Shown here piece by piece: positions 54,077-63,215 of a stretch of DNA of 64,000 nt (position 1 is the stretch's first letter; each line of letters opens with the position of its first letter). This DNA comes from Marinobacter halophilus. GTDB lineage: Bacteria; Pseudomonadota; Gammaproteobacteria; Pseudomonadales; Oleiphilaceae. Location of the stretch: NCBI RefSeq assembly GCF_003007685.1, contig NZ_PXNN01000017.1:124001-188000 (forward strand), in the 5' to 3' direction. A program made the translations under genes and the position numbers. The notes beneath the pieces are model-generated. The model saw only the letters and a list, made by a program, of their open reading frames with translations. It was not told the DNA's origin and ran no database searches.

Positions 54077-55729
54077 ATGTACGTTTATGATGAACACGAC
54101 CGGCAAATCGCCGCAGAACGTGTTGACCAGTTTCGTGATCAAACCGAGCGCGCGCTCGCCGGCGAGTTGGCGGAAGAAGAGTTTCTTCCGCTCCGCCTGC
54201 AGAACGGGCTCTATGTCCAGCGCCTTGCTCCCATGCTGCGAATCTGCGTGCCTTACGGCATGTTGCGCTCGGATCAGCTTCGCAGGCTGGCACGAATCAC
54301 CCGTGATTACGACAAGGGCTATGCCCACTTTACCACCCGCACCAACATCCAGCTGAACTGGCCCAACCTGGAGGATGTACCGGATATCCTGGCGGAACTG
54401 GCGGAAGTTGAAATGCACGCGAACCAGACCAGCGGTAACTGCATCCGTAACACCACCACAGACCAGTTCTCCGGGGTCCAGGCAGATGAAATAGCCGATC
54501 CGCGCCCCTACTGCGAAATCATCCGCCAGTGGTCGACCTTCCATCCGGAGTTTGCCTTTTTGCCGCGCAAATTCAAGGTCGCGGTTAACGCTTCGGAAAA
54601 AACTGACCGGGCAGCAATTCAGGTGCATGACATCGGTCTGCAACTGGTTCGCAATGATCAGGGCGAGTTGGGCTTTCGGGTTCATGTCGGCGGCGGCCTC
54701 GGCCGAACGCCGATGGTGGCGCCGGTTATCCGGGAGTTTCTGCCGGAACTGGACCTGCTCACCTACCTTGAAGCGGTTTTGCGGGTCTATAACCGCTATG
54801 GTCGCCGTGACAACAAGTTCAAGGCACGCATCAAGATTCTGGTGAAGGCGCTGACGCCTGAGGGTTTTGCGGAGAAGGTAGAAGCCGAGTGGGAACACAT
54901 TCGCACCTCCCCGACCCGCCTGACGCCAGACGCGGTGAGGAAGTTCCAGGGCTATTTCACCGAGCCTGCTTACCAGGCGCTGAATGACGCCACAGACGTA
55001 CTGGGCAAACAACGGTTCGAGAATCGTGAGTTCGACAAGTGGCTGACCCAAAACGTCAGTGAACACAAGAAACCCGGCTACGCCGGTGTCACGCTTACCC
55101 TCAAGAAAACCGGCACTCCCCCGGGCGATGTGACCGACCACCAGCTTGAGCAGATTGCCGACCTGGCTGATCAGTACAGTTTTGGTGAGGTTCGCGCCAC
55201 TCACGAGCAAAACGTGGTACTGGCCGATGTGCGCCAGGACCAGTTATTCGAGCTTTGGCAGCGTCTTATTCCGCTGGGTTTTGCCACCGCCAATCTGGGC
55301 ACTCTGACCGACGTGATCTGCTGCCCGGGCGGTGATTTCTGTGCCCTGGCCAATGCCAAGTCGATTCCTGTGGCGGAAGCTATTCAGCGTCGTTTTGACG
55401 ACCTGGATTACTTGTACGATCTCGGCCCGATTGATCTGAACATTTCTGGCTGCATGAACGCCTGCGGTCATCACCACGTCGGCACGATCGGAGTATTGGG
55501 TGTCGACAAGAAGGGTGAGGAGTTCTATCAAGTCAGCCTGGGCGGCGACTCACACCACAATGCCACCATTGGCAAGATTCTTGGGCCGTCGTTCGCCCGG
55601 GACCAGATGCCGGAAGTGATTGCCAAGCTGATTGATGTCTACGTCGATAAACGTACTGAAGAAGAGACATTCCTGGACACTTATCGCCGGGTTGGTCTTG
55701 AGCCATTCAAGGAGCGGGTTTATGCCTGA
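54077..55729 (+). CDS. cysI: Sulfite reductase, hemoprotein beta-component type
   Basis: A 550-residue sirohaem/4Fe-4S reductase with the two ferredoxin-like halves and cluster motifs C-C-P-G-G-D-F-C (about 415-421) and G-C-M-N-A-C-G-H-H (about 458-466). Reduces sulfite to sulfide in assimilation; the partner flavin or ferredoxin reductase is not in the window. GTTTATGCCTGA end overlaps the DUF934 start by eight bases. A nitrite-reductase role cannot be excluded, but DUF934 next to it favours sulfite. Confidence 0.92.
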   Translation: MYVYDEHDRQIAAERVDQFRDQTERALAGELAEEEFLPLRLQNGLYVQRLAPMLRICVPYGMLRSDQLRRLARITRDYDKGYAHFTTRTNIQLNWPNLEDVPDILAELAEVEMHANQTSGNCIRNTTTDQFSGVQADEIADPRPYCEIIRQWSTFHPEFAFLPRKFKVAVNASEKTDRAAIQVHDIGLQLVRNDQGELGFRVHVGGGLGRTPMVAPVIREFLPELDLLTYLEAVLRVYNRYGRRDNKFKARIKILVKALTPEGFAEKVEAEWEHIRTSPTRLTPDAVRKFQGYFTEPAYQALNDATDVLGKQRFENREFDKWLTQNVSEHKKPGYAGVTLTLKKTGTPPGDVTDHQLEQIADLADQYSFGEVRATHEQNVVLADVRQDQLFELWQRLIPLGFATANLGTLTDVICCPGGDFCALANAKSIPVAEAIQRRFDDLDYLYDLGPIDLNISGCMNACGHHHVGTIGVLGVDKKGEEFYQVSLGGDSHHNATIGKILGPSFARDQMPEVIAKLIDVYVDKRTEEETFLDTYRRVGLEPFKERVYA

Positions 55730-56228
55730 CGTTATTGCCGCTGACGGCACTGTTCGTAACGATAACTGGGTGCTGGTTGCACGCCCGGCTGAAGGAGAAT
55801 CTCTGGCTATTCCGGCAGATCAGCCAGCGTTGATTCCGGCGGATTTGTGGCTGGCTGGTCACGAGCATTACGCCGGCCGGGACGATATCGGGGTCTGGTT
55901 TGATAGCCATGATGAGCCTGAATTACTGGCGGGCAAGGTGGATGAGCTGCCGTTGATTGCGGTGAATTTTCCGCGCTTTGTGGATGGTCGCGGTTACAGT
56001 ATTGCTCGGCTGTTGCGGGAGCGGTTTGGTTATGCCGGTGAGCTTCGGGCGGTGGGCGATGTGCTGTTGGATCAGCTGCAGTTTATGAAGCGCTGCGGGT
56101 TTGATTCTTATGTGTTGCGTGCTGACAAGGATATCTCCAAGGCGGCCCGGTGTCTGAACTTTTTCAGTCAGGGTTATCAGGCGGCTTCGGATACGGATCA
56201 GCCTTTGTTTCGTCGTCGGGCTTCTTAA
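55722..56228 (+). CDS. DUF934 family protein
   Basis: A 168-residue protein: G-V-W-F-D-S, F-P-R-F-V-D-G-R-G-Y-S-I-A-R-L-L-R-E-R-F-G-Y and G-D-V-L-L-D-Q-L-Q-F-M-K-R-C-G-F-D-S-Y. DUF934 almost always follows the sulfite reductase gene and may help it with electrons or assembly, but has no proven function. ATG at 55722 overlaps cysI. Confidence 0.9.
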   Translation: MPDVIAADGTVRNDNWVLVARPAEGESLAIPADQPALIPADLWLAGHEHYAGRDDIGVWFDSHDEPELLAGKVDELPLIAVNFPRFVDGRGYSIARLLRERFGYAGELRAVGDVLLDQLQFMKRCGFDSYVLRADKDISKAARCLNFFSQGYQAASDTDQPLFRRRAS

Positions 56229-56240
56229 GCTCGATCTTTG

Positions 56241-56276
56241 CTCCGGGCGTAGATTTTAAAGAGTTTACGTCCGGAG
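56241..56276. repeat. Inverted repeat hairpin (CTCCGGGCGTA/TACGTCCGGAG)
   Basis: Arms 56241-56251 and 56266-56276 pair at ten of eleven positions around an AT-rich 14-base loop. It lies four bases before a larger inverted repeat, so both may be parts of one element. It starts 12 bases after the DUF934 stop and could act as a terminator, but there is no T run. Confidence 0.6.
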
Positions 56277-56280
56277 TACG

Positions 56281-56385
56281 AAGGGCGAGGGCGAGCCTTC
56301 CAAAACACGCTGTGGATACGTCCCTGTACGCTCTGCTTCGCCATCCATGGCTTCGCAAGGTTTTGGAAAGCTCGCCCTCACCCTT
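56281..56385. repeat. Long imperfect palindromic intergenic element
   Basis: Left arm 56281-56306 (AAGGGCGAGGGCGAGCCTTC and on) and right arm 56360-56385 pair at 24 of 26 positions; the 53-base centre carries CCATCCATGG and a GCTTCGC direct repeat. The form is that of a dispersed palindromic repeat (REP/MITE-like). I recall like sequences in Marinobacter genomes but cannot check. No second copy is seen in this window. Confidence 0.65.
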
Positions 56386-56427
56386 CTAGTCAGACTTTCC
56401 GGCTGGATTCTAAATTGCCTTCAGTGT

Positions 56428-57429
56428 TCAGGATTTGGCGTGATCCAGCACGATTTTTCCTGACGACTCCCCTTTCAAAAACGCCTTCAGGGCACTGTCC
56501 AGTTCGCTGCGACTGATATCTTTTGCTGACGCTTCTGTGTTCGGGCACTTCCAGTCACCTGACAGCTTTTCCCAGACCCTCTTTTTGTCCGCCAGCGGGA
56601 TTTCGACCGAGTCGACGCCCAGCAGGTTGACGCCACGCAGGATGAACGGCAGTACCGTGGTGTTCAGTGGTACGCCGGCGACCAGGCCGCAGATGGAGAC
56701 GGAGCCGCCGGGAAGTACCTGTTTGAGGAGTTCGGCCAGGGGTATGCCACCTACGGTGTCGACGGCGTTGGCAAAAACCGGTTTGAGCATGGGCTTTTTG
56801 TCTTCGCTCAGGGCTTCGCGGCCGAGGACTTCCTTGGCACCCAGTGCTTTCAGGGCGTCGGCGTGGTCAGCTTTGCCGCTTATGGCGACGACGTCAAAGC
56901 CCAGGTTCGCGAGGATTTCGACGGCAACACTGCCGACAGCGCCACTGGCGCCGGTGACGGCGACTTTGCCCTGCTCTGGCTTGGCGCCCATGGTCAGCAG
57001 TTTCTGGACGCACAAGCCGGCGGTGAGGCCGGCAGTGCCGTAAATCATGGCTGTGCGGCTGTCCCAACCTTCGGGCATGGGCACACACCAGGTCGCCGGT
57101 ACGCGGATGTATTCGCCAAAACCACCCGGGGTGTTCATGCCGAGGTCATAGCCAGTAACGATCACTTTGCTGCCAACGGCAGGCTGACCTGTGGCCGACT
57201 CACTGACCACGCCCGCAGCATCAATGCCGGGCGTGTGCGGAAAAGCGCGAGTAACGCCTTTGTTACCGGAGGCAGACAGAGCGTCTTTATAGTTGAGAGA
57301 GGAATGGCTCACCCAGACCAACACCTCGCCTTCTGGCAAATCTTTGGTGCTCAGAAGAGTTTCGCAACCTTCGTACTCGCCATTTTGTTCGTCAACTTGC
57401 CATGCCATGTAGTCGGTATTCTTGGTCAT
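56428..57429 (-). CDS. YhdH/AcuI family zinc-less alcohol dehydrogenase-like oxidoreductase
   Basis: A 333-residue medium-chain reductase: SSLNYKDALSASGNKGVTRAFPHTPGIDAAG near 45-75, then NADPH-binding VTGASGAVGSVAVEILANLG near 150-170. Belongs to the YhdH/YhfP quinone oxidoreductase or AcuI acryloyl-CoA reductase family; without DMSP genes near, the substrate is unclear. ATG at 57429 is chosen (GGAGTGCAGC upstream). Confidence 0.88.
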   Translation of the reverse strand: MTKNTDYMAWQVDEQNGEYEGCETLLSTKDLPEGEVLVWVSHSSLNYKDALSASGNKGVTRAFPHTPGIDAAGVVSESATGQPAVGSKVIVTGYDLGMNTPGGFGEYIRVPATWCVPMPEGWDSRTAMIYGTAGLTAGLCVQKLLTMGAKPEQGKVAVTGASGAVGSVAVEILANLGFDVVAISGKADHADALKALGAKEVLGREALSEDKKPMLKPVFANAVDTVGGIPLAELLKQVLPGGSVSICGLVAGVPLNTTVLPFILRGVNLLGVDSVEIPLADKKRVWEKLSGDWKCPNTEASAKDISRSELDSALKAFLKGESSGKIVLDHAKS

Positions 57430-57476
57430 GCTGCACTCCATTTTTTATTGGGTTCAAGCCAAGCCGCAGGTCAGGC

Positions 57477-58538
57477 CTACTGGATTTTCTGATTACGGAA
57501 CGTGCTGAGCACTTTCCAGACAGTATGCTCAAGCGCTGCACTGGTAGCGAGCCCGAGTTTTTCCGGCAGGGTCCTCTTGCGCTGGAACGTTACCGAGATT
57601 ACGTCGCCGCGCTCGCAGGCTTCAATGAGATATTCGTCGGAGGTTTTAATCTCGTCAATCAAGTTAACCTCAAGTGCCCGCGTGCCGAACCAGATGTCAC
57701 CCGTGGCGATGGCCTGTATGTCGAGGCTGGGGCGGCGTTCGCTGACGTATTCTTTGAACAGGACGTGTGTATCTTCAAGGTCTTCCAGGAATTTCTGGCG
57801 ACCTTTTTCGGTGTTTTCACCAAACACCGTCAGGGTACGCTTGTGTTCGCCTGCGGTGAGCACTTCAAAGTCGACACTGTTTTTCTGAAGCAACCGGTGG
57901 AAATTGGGAAGTTGGGCGACAACACCAATGGAGCCCAGCACGGCAAAAGGCGACGCGATGATTTTGTCAGCGACGCAGGCCATCATGTAACCACCACTGG
58001 CGGCAACCTTGTCGACGCAGGCGGTCAACGACACGCCTTTGCTGCGAATACGGTCGAGTTGCGCGGAGGCCAGGCCATAGGCGTGTACGAGGCCACCGCC
58101 GCTTTCCAGACGAACCACCACTTCGTCTTTGCCCGGGTTGGCAACACTGAGCACGGCCGATACGGCCCGGCGCAGGGTATCTGTATCGCTGGCCTTGATA
58201 TCGCCATCAAAGTCGAGGACATAGATCCGGGGCTTTGCTTCTTTATCAGGCTCGCTGTGCTTCTCGTTTTTGGCGGCCTTCTTCTCGGCTTTTGCTTCTT
58301 TTTTCTTGTGCTTCAGCCAGGCCTTGTGCTCAGCATCAGACATCAGCGTGGACTGAATGGACTCTTTCAGTCTCCGGTACTGATCATTGAGTTTTCGGAT
58401 TTTCAGTTCACCGTCGCCATCGTGATCTTCCCGATCGCGCTGGGTTACCGAGAAGATTATTGAGACCAGAATGATGGCAGCCACCGCGAAGGTCACTACT
58501 TTGGCGAGGAAAAGTCCGTATTCGATAAGAAATTCCAA
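57477..58538 (-). CDS. sohB: Inner-membrane protease SohB
   Basis: A 353-residue S49 peptidase with an N-terminal membrane segment (about 5-32), a Lys-rich charged stretch (about 75-100), then the serine-protease domain with catalytic Ser in K-V-A-A-S-G-G-Y-M-M-A-C (about 181) and catalytic Lys in G-E-H-K-R-T (about 232). Active site on the periplasmic face; substrates poorly known. Confidence 0.9.
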   Translation of the reverse strand: MEFLIEYGLFLAKVVTFAVAAIILVSIIFSVTQRDREDHDGDGELKIRKLNDQYRRLKESIQSTLMSDAEHKAWLKHKKKEAKAEKKAAKNEKHSEPDKEAKPRIYVLDFDGDIKASDTDTLRRAVSAVLSVANPGKDEVVVRLESGGGLVHAYGLASAQLDRIRSKGVSLTACVDKVAASGGYMMACVADKIIASPFAVLGSIGVVAQLPNFHRLLQKNSVDFEVLTAGEHKRTLTVFGENTEKGRQKFLEDLEDTHVLFKEYVSERRPSLDIQAIATGDIWFGTRALEVNLIDEIKTSDEYLIEACERGDVISVTFQRKRTLPEKLGLATSAALEHTVWKVLSTFRNQKIQ

Positions 58539-58764
58539 AATGCAGTCTCCAGACGTCTTTGCAAAGCAATGAGTGTACCCCCTAGCAGAGGGTGTGATAA
58601 GTACAAAAAGAATTAAAACAAGCGTTCGATCAAGCTTGACAGAGCCCGGTTCTGACCATAAAGTCGAATGGCGAGGTTGGCGCTGCCCGGGCTGTTATAC
58701 AGTCTTTTCAGGCTCGGGATTTAAATCGTCACCATGACAAGACAACCATCAAAAGGGTAAGACA

Positions 58765-59079
58765 ATGGCTGTAGCTCAGGTATTTGAAAAACTCGAACAG
58801 AATTTCAACGCAGACGCCGCTCAAGGCCTGGATCTGGTTTTTCAGTTCGATATCGAAGACGACAAAACCTACCACCTCGTGATCAACGATGGCACTTGCA
58901 AGCTGCACGAAGGCCCTAACGACGATCCTTCTGTTACCCTGATCATGAACTCTGAAACATTGCAGGGCATTGTATCCGGCGAAACCGACGGCATGCAGGC
59001 GTTCATGGCTGGTCAGCTGCGCGCCGAAGGTGACATGATGCTGGCGACCAAGCTGGGTGAACTGTTCAAGATGGGCTAA
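58765..59079 (+). CDS. SCP2 sterol-binding domain protein
   Basis: A 104-residue stand-alone SCP2 domain: lipid-binding cavity pattern T-Y-H-L-V-I-N-D-G-T-C-K-L-H-E-G, S-V-T-L-I-M-N-S-E-T-L-Q-G-I-V-S-G and M-Q-A-F-M-A-G-Q-L-R-A-E-G-D-M-M-L-A-T-K-L. Probably binds fatty acyl or sterol-like lipids in the cytoplasm. AAAAGGG stands upstream. Ended by a strong terminator. Confidence 0.9.
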   Translation: MAVAQVFEKLEQNFNADAAQGLDLVFQFDIEDDKTYHLVINDGTCKLHEGPNDDPSVTLIMNSETLQGIVSGETDGMQAFMAGQLRAEGDMMLATKLGELFKMG

Positions 59080-59097
59080 CCCCCACTCTGAACCGGT

Positions 59098-59135
59098 CAT
59101 AAAAAAACCTGCGCATCGTCGCAGGTTTTTTTATG
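59098..59135. terminator. Bidirectional rho-independent terminator
   Basis: CATAAAAAAACCTGCG pairs with CGCAGGTTTTTTTATG around the loop CATCGT, with A and T runs on the two sides, so it serves the SCP2 gene on plus and fimL on minus. Confidence 0.9.
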
Positions 59136-59161
59136 AGGCGATCAACACTGAATGCGAAAGG

Positions 59162-60868
59162 TTAAAGCCCGACATCATCCAGAGACGACTCAGCCAGATT
59201 AAGAAGATCCGTGTTACGATCTTCCCGACGACCGATGCTCTCGATGTAGTATTCCAGCGAGGTCAACGCGTCGGCCAACGCCTCAAGCACCTGTGATGCT
59301 GGCGCCTCTCTGGCATCCAGCAGCTTAACCTGAATGGATGAAGCTACACGGGCAATGACATTCGCAGCCTGGGGATCGTCTACCATTTGCAGCCCGCCCC
59401 AAATACTTCTCAGGGTAGTAGGCAGGTTAGCCAGGTGCAGCTTGTCGAAGTCTGATTCTATAAACGCGGTAATGGCACGCTTGGCCAGCGTCAACGCACT
59501 CCGTGCTTCGTCGGCCACTACCCAGATGGCTTCCTGCAGATAGATCGATTCGCTGCGATTACGCTCAGTGCCCGCCAACGCATCGGTTTCGGAAGTAATG
59601 CCCCGGGTAACAATCTGCATAACGGCATCTTCAACACCCAATACCGAGTCGGCCAGACGAAACAGCTCCTCTTCCGCGGGCAGACGTTTTTCCTCTTCCC
59701 ATTGGCGCAGTTTTGTCGCTTCTTCCCGGGCAATCCCCGCCAGACGGTTCAGGTCCAGCATAACCAGCGTGTTCGCTAAACGCTCCAGCGCGTCGGCAAT
59801 GGACGCCAGTTCAGCAAGATCAGGCTCAATGCCACGCTCGATAATATCGAGTTTGTCCTTGAGTTGATTCAGCTCTTCCTGAAGTGCTTCCGACAGGGAT
59901 TTCAGAACATCCGTTCCGGGGCCATACAAACGGCGGGAATGTGCTTCCAACAGCGCATCCGGAAATTCAGACGGTGCCAGACGGTACGCAGACAACACCT
60001 TTGTCACTTCCGGATTGCCGGAACCGCTGCAGTAAAGAAGATGAATCAGGTCTTTGATCAGCGAATCGGGGGCATCCTTGGTGGTCGCAACCTTGCCGAC
60101 GTAAACCAGTTCACGGGCGTACTTTTCAACTCGCATCAACAGACGTTTGCGAGCTTTGTTAAAGCCCATGGTCCGATCCTGCATGGTATCTGCGGCGATG
60201 GCCAGCAAACACCACATCTGCCCCATCGGAGCACCCTGACACAATCGGGCAAAACCACGAGACGCTCTTGCCACCAGCTTCTTGCTGACAATTTCGTTGC
60301 GTTCACGGAGTATCCCGAGCAAGGCAACCTGGAACGTCAGGCGCATGCGACGGGCAAGAATTTCATATTCGGTATCACCGTCCTCAAGTGGCTTCAGAGA
60401 CAAGCCAGAGCAGAAGTCGGGACGTTCCTTAACGTCGACTTCAAAAAAACAGGACTCAGGGTAGGGTTTTTCCCGGCGAGCCTCCCGCAGATCGTTGATC
60501 ACCGGCAGTAACAGCTCCGGATGATCCTCTCTTTGCTGATGGTAGTACTCGACGTAGCGACGCAAGATAAACAGGGCGCTGTTCAGCGTGGTCAGGAGGA
60601 TGTTCTTGTCGTCGTTGGCACCGACCGGCACATCGTTGGCAAGGCTAACGGCCTCCTGACACAACAGTGTGCCACCGCGCAACTCGACCAGAATAAAGAT
60701 GCCCCGCAGCTGGTTGATGTAATCAACGCAGTTCTGCAGGTCTTCCCCACTCTCACGGTTTTCCTGAAAGCGTTCAAGGCTGGATTCTGCCTGTTTGATG
60801 GTCTGCTCGATCTCACTTTTGACCAGATCAAACGACTGCGATTTCGTCGCAAGAGACGACTGAACCAT
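59162..60868 (-). CDS. fimL: Type IV pilus/twitching motility protein FimL-like
   Basis: A 568-residue protein resembling FimL of P. aeruginosa and the N-terminal part of ChpA: helical, Hpt-like domains without the usual phosphorylated His (N-x-LRG-region NQLRGIFILVELRGGTLLC near 50-70). FimL raises cAMP through CyaB and promotes twitching and type IV pili. No chp, pil or cya gene in the window. P. aeruginosa has fimL near dnaQ and rnhA too. Confidence 0.87.
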   Translation of the reverse strand: MVQSSLATKSQSFDLVKSEIEQTIKQAESSLERFQENRESGEDLQNCVDYINQLRGIFILVELRGGTLLCQEAVSLANDVPVGANDDKNILLTTLNSALFILRRYVEYYHQQREDHPELLLPVINDLREARREKPYPESCFFEVDVKERPDFCSGLSLKPLEDGDTEYEILARRMRLTFQVALLGILRERNEIVSKKLVARASRGFARLCQGAPMGQMWCLLAIAADTMQDRTMGFNKARKRLLMRVEKYARELVYVGKVATTKDAPDSLIKDLIHLLYCSGSGNPEVTKVLSAYRLAPSEFPDALLEAHSRRLYGPGTDVLKSLSEALQEELNQLKDKLDIIERGIEPDLAELASIADALERLANTLVMLDLNRLAGIAREEATKLRQWEEEKRLPAEEELFRLADSVLGVEDAVMQIVTRGITSETDALAGTERNRSESIYLQEAIWVVADEARSALTLAKRAITAFIESDFDKLHLANLPTTLRSIWGGLQMVDDPQAANVIARVASSIQVKLLDAREAPASQVLEALADALTSLEYYIESIGRREDRNTDLLNLAESSLDDVGL

Positions 60869-61090
60869 AAACGCTTCCTGTTACATTGCGGAAACTACCG
60901 CATCCTGTTCATGAACGGTGACCGGAATATCGCTGGCCAGCTGTTTTTTCAAGGGCCATGCACCCTAACCGGCCTAGTTGCTGATCGCGTAAAACTGGCG
61001 AACTAATCATTACTTATAACATAAAACTCAAGTACCTCAAGAAAGCCAGACTGTAACAAATGGTACAGCCTGACGTGGTTCTCATTCCGG

Positions 61091-61792
61091 TTACTGCAAT
61101 TTACTCCACACGGTTTCACCAGCCTGCTTCTGCATCCTGGCCATTAGCTCATCGTGGGCACTGATCTCTGCTTCGCTGGCCCGAATCACCGTCAGCGGTG
61201 ATCGCTCCCGGCTGATCCGCCGGATTCCGCCCGCACTACCGTCTTCACCAGCGTTCGCATCCAGCGATAACGCCGTCTGGCCACCGGTCATCAGCAAATA
61301 GACATCGGCCAGAATCTCCGCATCCAGCAGTGCGCCGTGCAGGTCCCGGTTGCTGTTGTCTACGCCATAACGTTTACACAGCGCATCGAGATTATTTTTC
61401 TGGCCGGGGTGCTTGGCCCGGGCGATCGCCAAAGTATCGACAATGCCACAGTGCTCCGCGGTTTTACGGGCCGGCTTCAGGCGCGCAAACTCTGAATCCA
61501 TAAAGCCCACGTCGAATGCTGCATTATGGATAACCAGCTCTGCCCCTTTGATAAATTCAAAGAATTCATCAGCGACCTGTGCAAATCGCGGTTTGTCGGT
61601 CAGGAACTCATTAGTGATCCCATGAATGGTGATGGCCTCAGCTTCGACTTCGCGCTCAGGGTTGATATAGACGTGGTAATTACGCCCCGTCAGCTCCCGC
61701 TCAATCACCTCAACACAACCAATTTCGATGATCCGGTGGCCGTCTCTCGGATCGATACCCGTGGTTTCAGTATCCAGTACAATCTGTCTCAT
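61091..61792 (-). CDS. dnaQ: DNA polymerase III epsilon subunit (3'-5' exonuclease)
   Basis: A 233-residue DEDDh exonuclease: Exo I VLDTETTGIDPRDGHRIIEIGCVE (Asp7, Glu9), Exo II HNAAFDVGF near 93-101 and Exo III H-G-A-L-L-D-A-E-I near 152-160. C-terminal region ends in the polymerase-binding part. Proofreads replication errors. Encoded 53 bases after rnhA. Confidence 0.95.
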   Translation of the reverse strand: MRQIVLDTETTGIDPRDGHRIIEIGCVEVIERELTGRNYHVYINPEREVEAEAITIHGITNEFLTDKPRFAQVADEFFEFIKGAELVIHNAAFDVGFMDSEFARLKPARKTAEHCGIVDTLAIARAKHPGQKNNLDALCKRYGVDNSNRDLHGALLDAEILADVYLLMTGGQTALSLDANAGEDGSAGGIRRISRERSPLTVIRASEAEISAHDELMARMQKQAGETVWSKLQ

Positions 61793-61845
61793 GACCTCGT
61801 GCTCTCTGTGTTAGCCGTAACGTGTAACCGCTCTCGCAATCAGGC

Positions 61846-62283
61846 TCAGGACAGTTCCGCAACACCCTGGTTTGCCAGCTCATCGGCGAGATCATTATCC
61901 GGGTTTCCGGAATGCCCTTTCACCCAGTGCCAGCTCACCGTGTGGCGTGCAGTTTCGGTGTCCAGCTCTTGCCATAAATCCGCATTCTTGACTGGCTTTT
62001 TCGCCGAATTCTTCCAACCATTTCGCTTCCAGCCCGCCAGCCACTCGGTGATGCCTTTGCGGACATACTGGGAGTCCGTGTACAGCTCAACCTCACAAGG
62101 CCGGGTGAGCGCCCTTAACCCCCGGATAGCCGCCATCAATTCCATGCGGTTATTCGTGGTCTGTTGCTCTCCGCCATGCAACTTCCTGCAAGCGCCGCCA
62201 TATCGCATCACCACGCCCCAGCCGCCCCGTCCCGGATTGCCTTTGCAGGCACCATCTGTGTAGATCACTACTTTGTCAGCCAT
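61846..62283 (-). CDS. rnhA: Ribonuclease HI
   Basis: A 145-residue enzyme starting [23 protein letters not shown] (catalytic Asp10), with N-N-R-M-E-L-M-A-A (Glu near 48), Y-T-D-S-Q-Y-V (Asp near 70) and D-N-D-L-A-D-E-L-A (Asp near 134). Cuts the RNA strand of RNA-DNA hybrids. ATG at 62283 follows AGGAG; a longer start at 62304 is less likely. Next to dnaQ as in most gammaproteobacteria. Confidence 0.95.
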   Translation of the reverse strand: MADKVVIYTDGACKGNPGRGGWGVVMRYGGACRKLHGGEQQTTNNRMELMAAIRGLRALTRPCEVELYTDSQYVRKGITEWLAGWKRNGWKNSAKKPVKNADLWQELDTETARHTVSWHWVKGHSGNPDNDLADELANQGVAELS

Positions 62284-62300
62284 CCGTTCTCCTGCTGTTT

Positions 62301-63107
62301 TCAATGCTTATCAATGTTGTCGGGCGCCTTGTTCGTGCAACCTCTGGAGGCGCCTACTGCACCCGGAAAATGCATGACCTTGGTCTTGCGCCAAGATGCT
62401 CTCGTGCGAATTGGCGAATACGTTTTCTTGCGCGCAAGGATACAGTAATAAGCGCCGACCGGGACGAAGTGCCCATTCTGGTTGAGTAACCGATGGTTTC
62501 TGGTGGTGTAGCCTTCTGCCCTCTGAACAGGCAGTGTGCAGAAGTGCGTGCATGAACTTTCCAGATGGAAACCTAATAGCCGCAGCCAGTCTTCCATCCG
62601 GGACCGCATCAGGAATCGACCGCCCCAGGGGCCTTGCTGATGGCGCGACACCAGGCGCCGGATTCCCCAAAGACTCAACGGATTAAAACCAATCAGGGCA
62701 ATTCGCCCCTCCCCGCGAAGCACCCGGGCAGATTCCCGCAACACCTGGTGCGGGTCGGGAGAAAAATCCGCTGCGTGATGCAGGATCACCAGATCCATGC
62801 ATTCACCGGGAAATGGCAACTCGTCAGCATCACACACCGCGACGCCGTCTGGCATGTTCGGCTGCCAGCACGGTGAGGTGATGATCTTTTGCACGAAATC
62901 CGCGCCACTCGCCAATGGTAGCCGGTGACTGAGCCCCACCTGCAATTGACGGGCCCCGGCCAGCCCTTCAAACGAATGATCCAGAACCCGGCGCTGACTC
63001 GCCAACAAAGACCGCCCCAGCGGGGTTTGAAACCAGCGTTCAAAGCTTTCATGCCGCCGTGAATAGTCAACAGGTACTGAGGCTTTCACCTTATTAACCT
63101 CCATCAT
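62301..63107 (-). CDS. SAM-dependent methyltransferase (rnhA-linked)
   Basis: A 268-residue protein of the methyltransferase family found between rnhA and gloB in Pseudomonas and relatives. Contains [25 protein letters not shown] near 95-120 and [21 protein letters not shown]. Motif I is degenerate. Substrate unknown. Divergent from gloB; 17 bases ahead of rnhA. Confidence 0.8.
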   Translation of the reverse strand: MMEVNKVKASVPVDYSRRHESFERWFQTPLGRSLLASQRRVLDHSFEGLAGARQLQVGLSHRLPLASGADFVQKIITSPCWQPNMPDGVAVCDADELPFPGECMDLVILHHAADFSPDPHQVLRESARVLRGEGRIALIGFNPLSLWGIRRLVSRHQQGPWGGRFLMRSRMEDWLRLLGFHLESSCTHFCTLPVQRAEGYTTRNHRLLNQNGHFVPVGAYYCILARKKTYSPIRTRASWRKTKVMHFPGAVGASRGCTNKAPDNIDKH

Positions 63108-63215
63108 CTAAATGTTCCCTGAGCCACCGCCAGCTCCTGGCTCCGAACGAACCTTGGGATAGACACGGCGTTGCTTTATCATAACAGGCACATTCATTGA
63201 ACACATGGTGTCATC

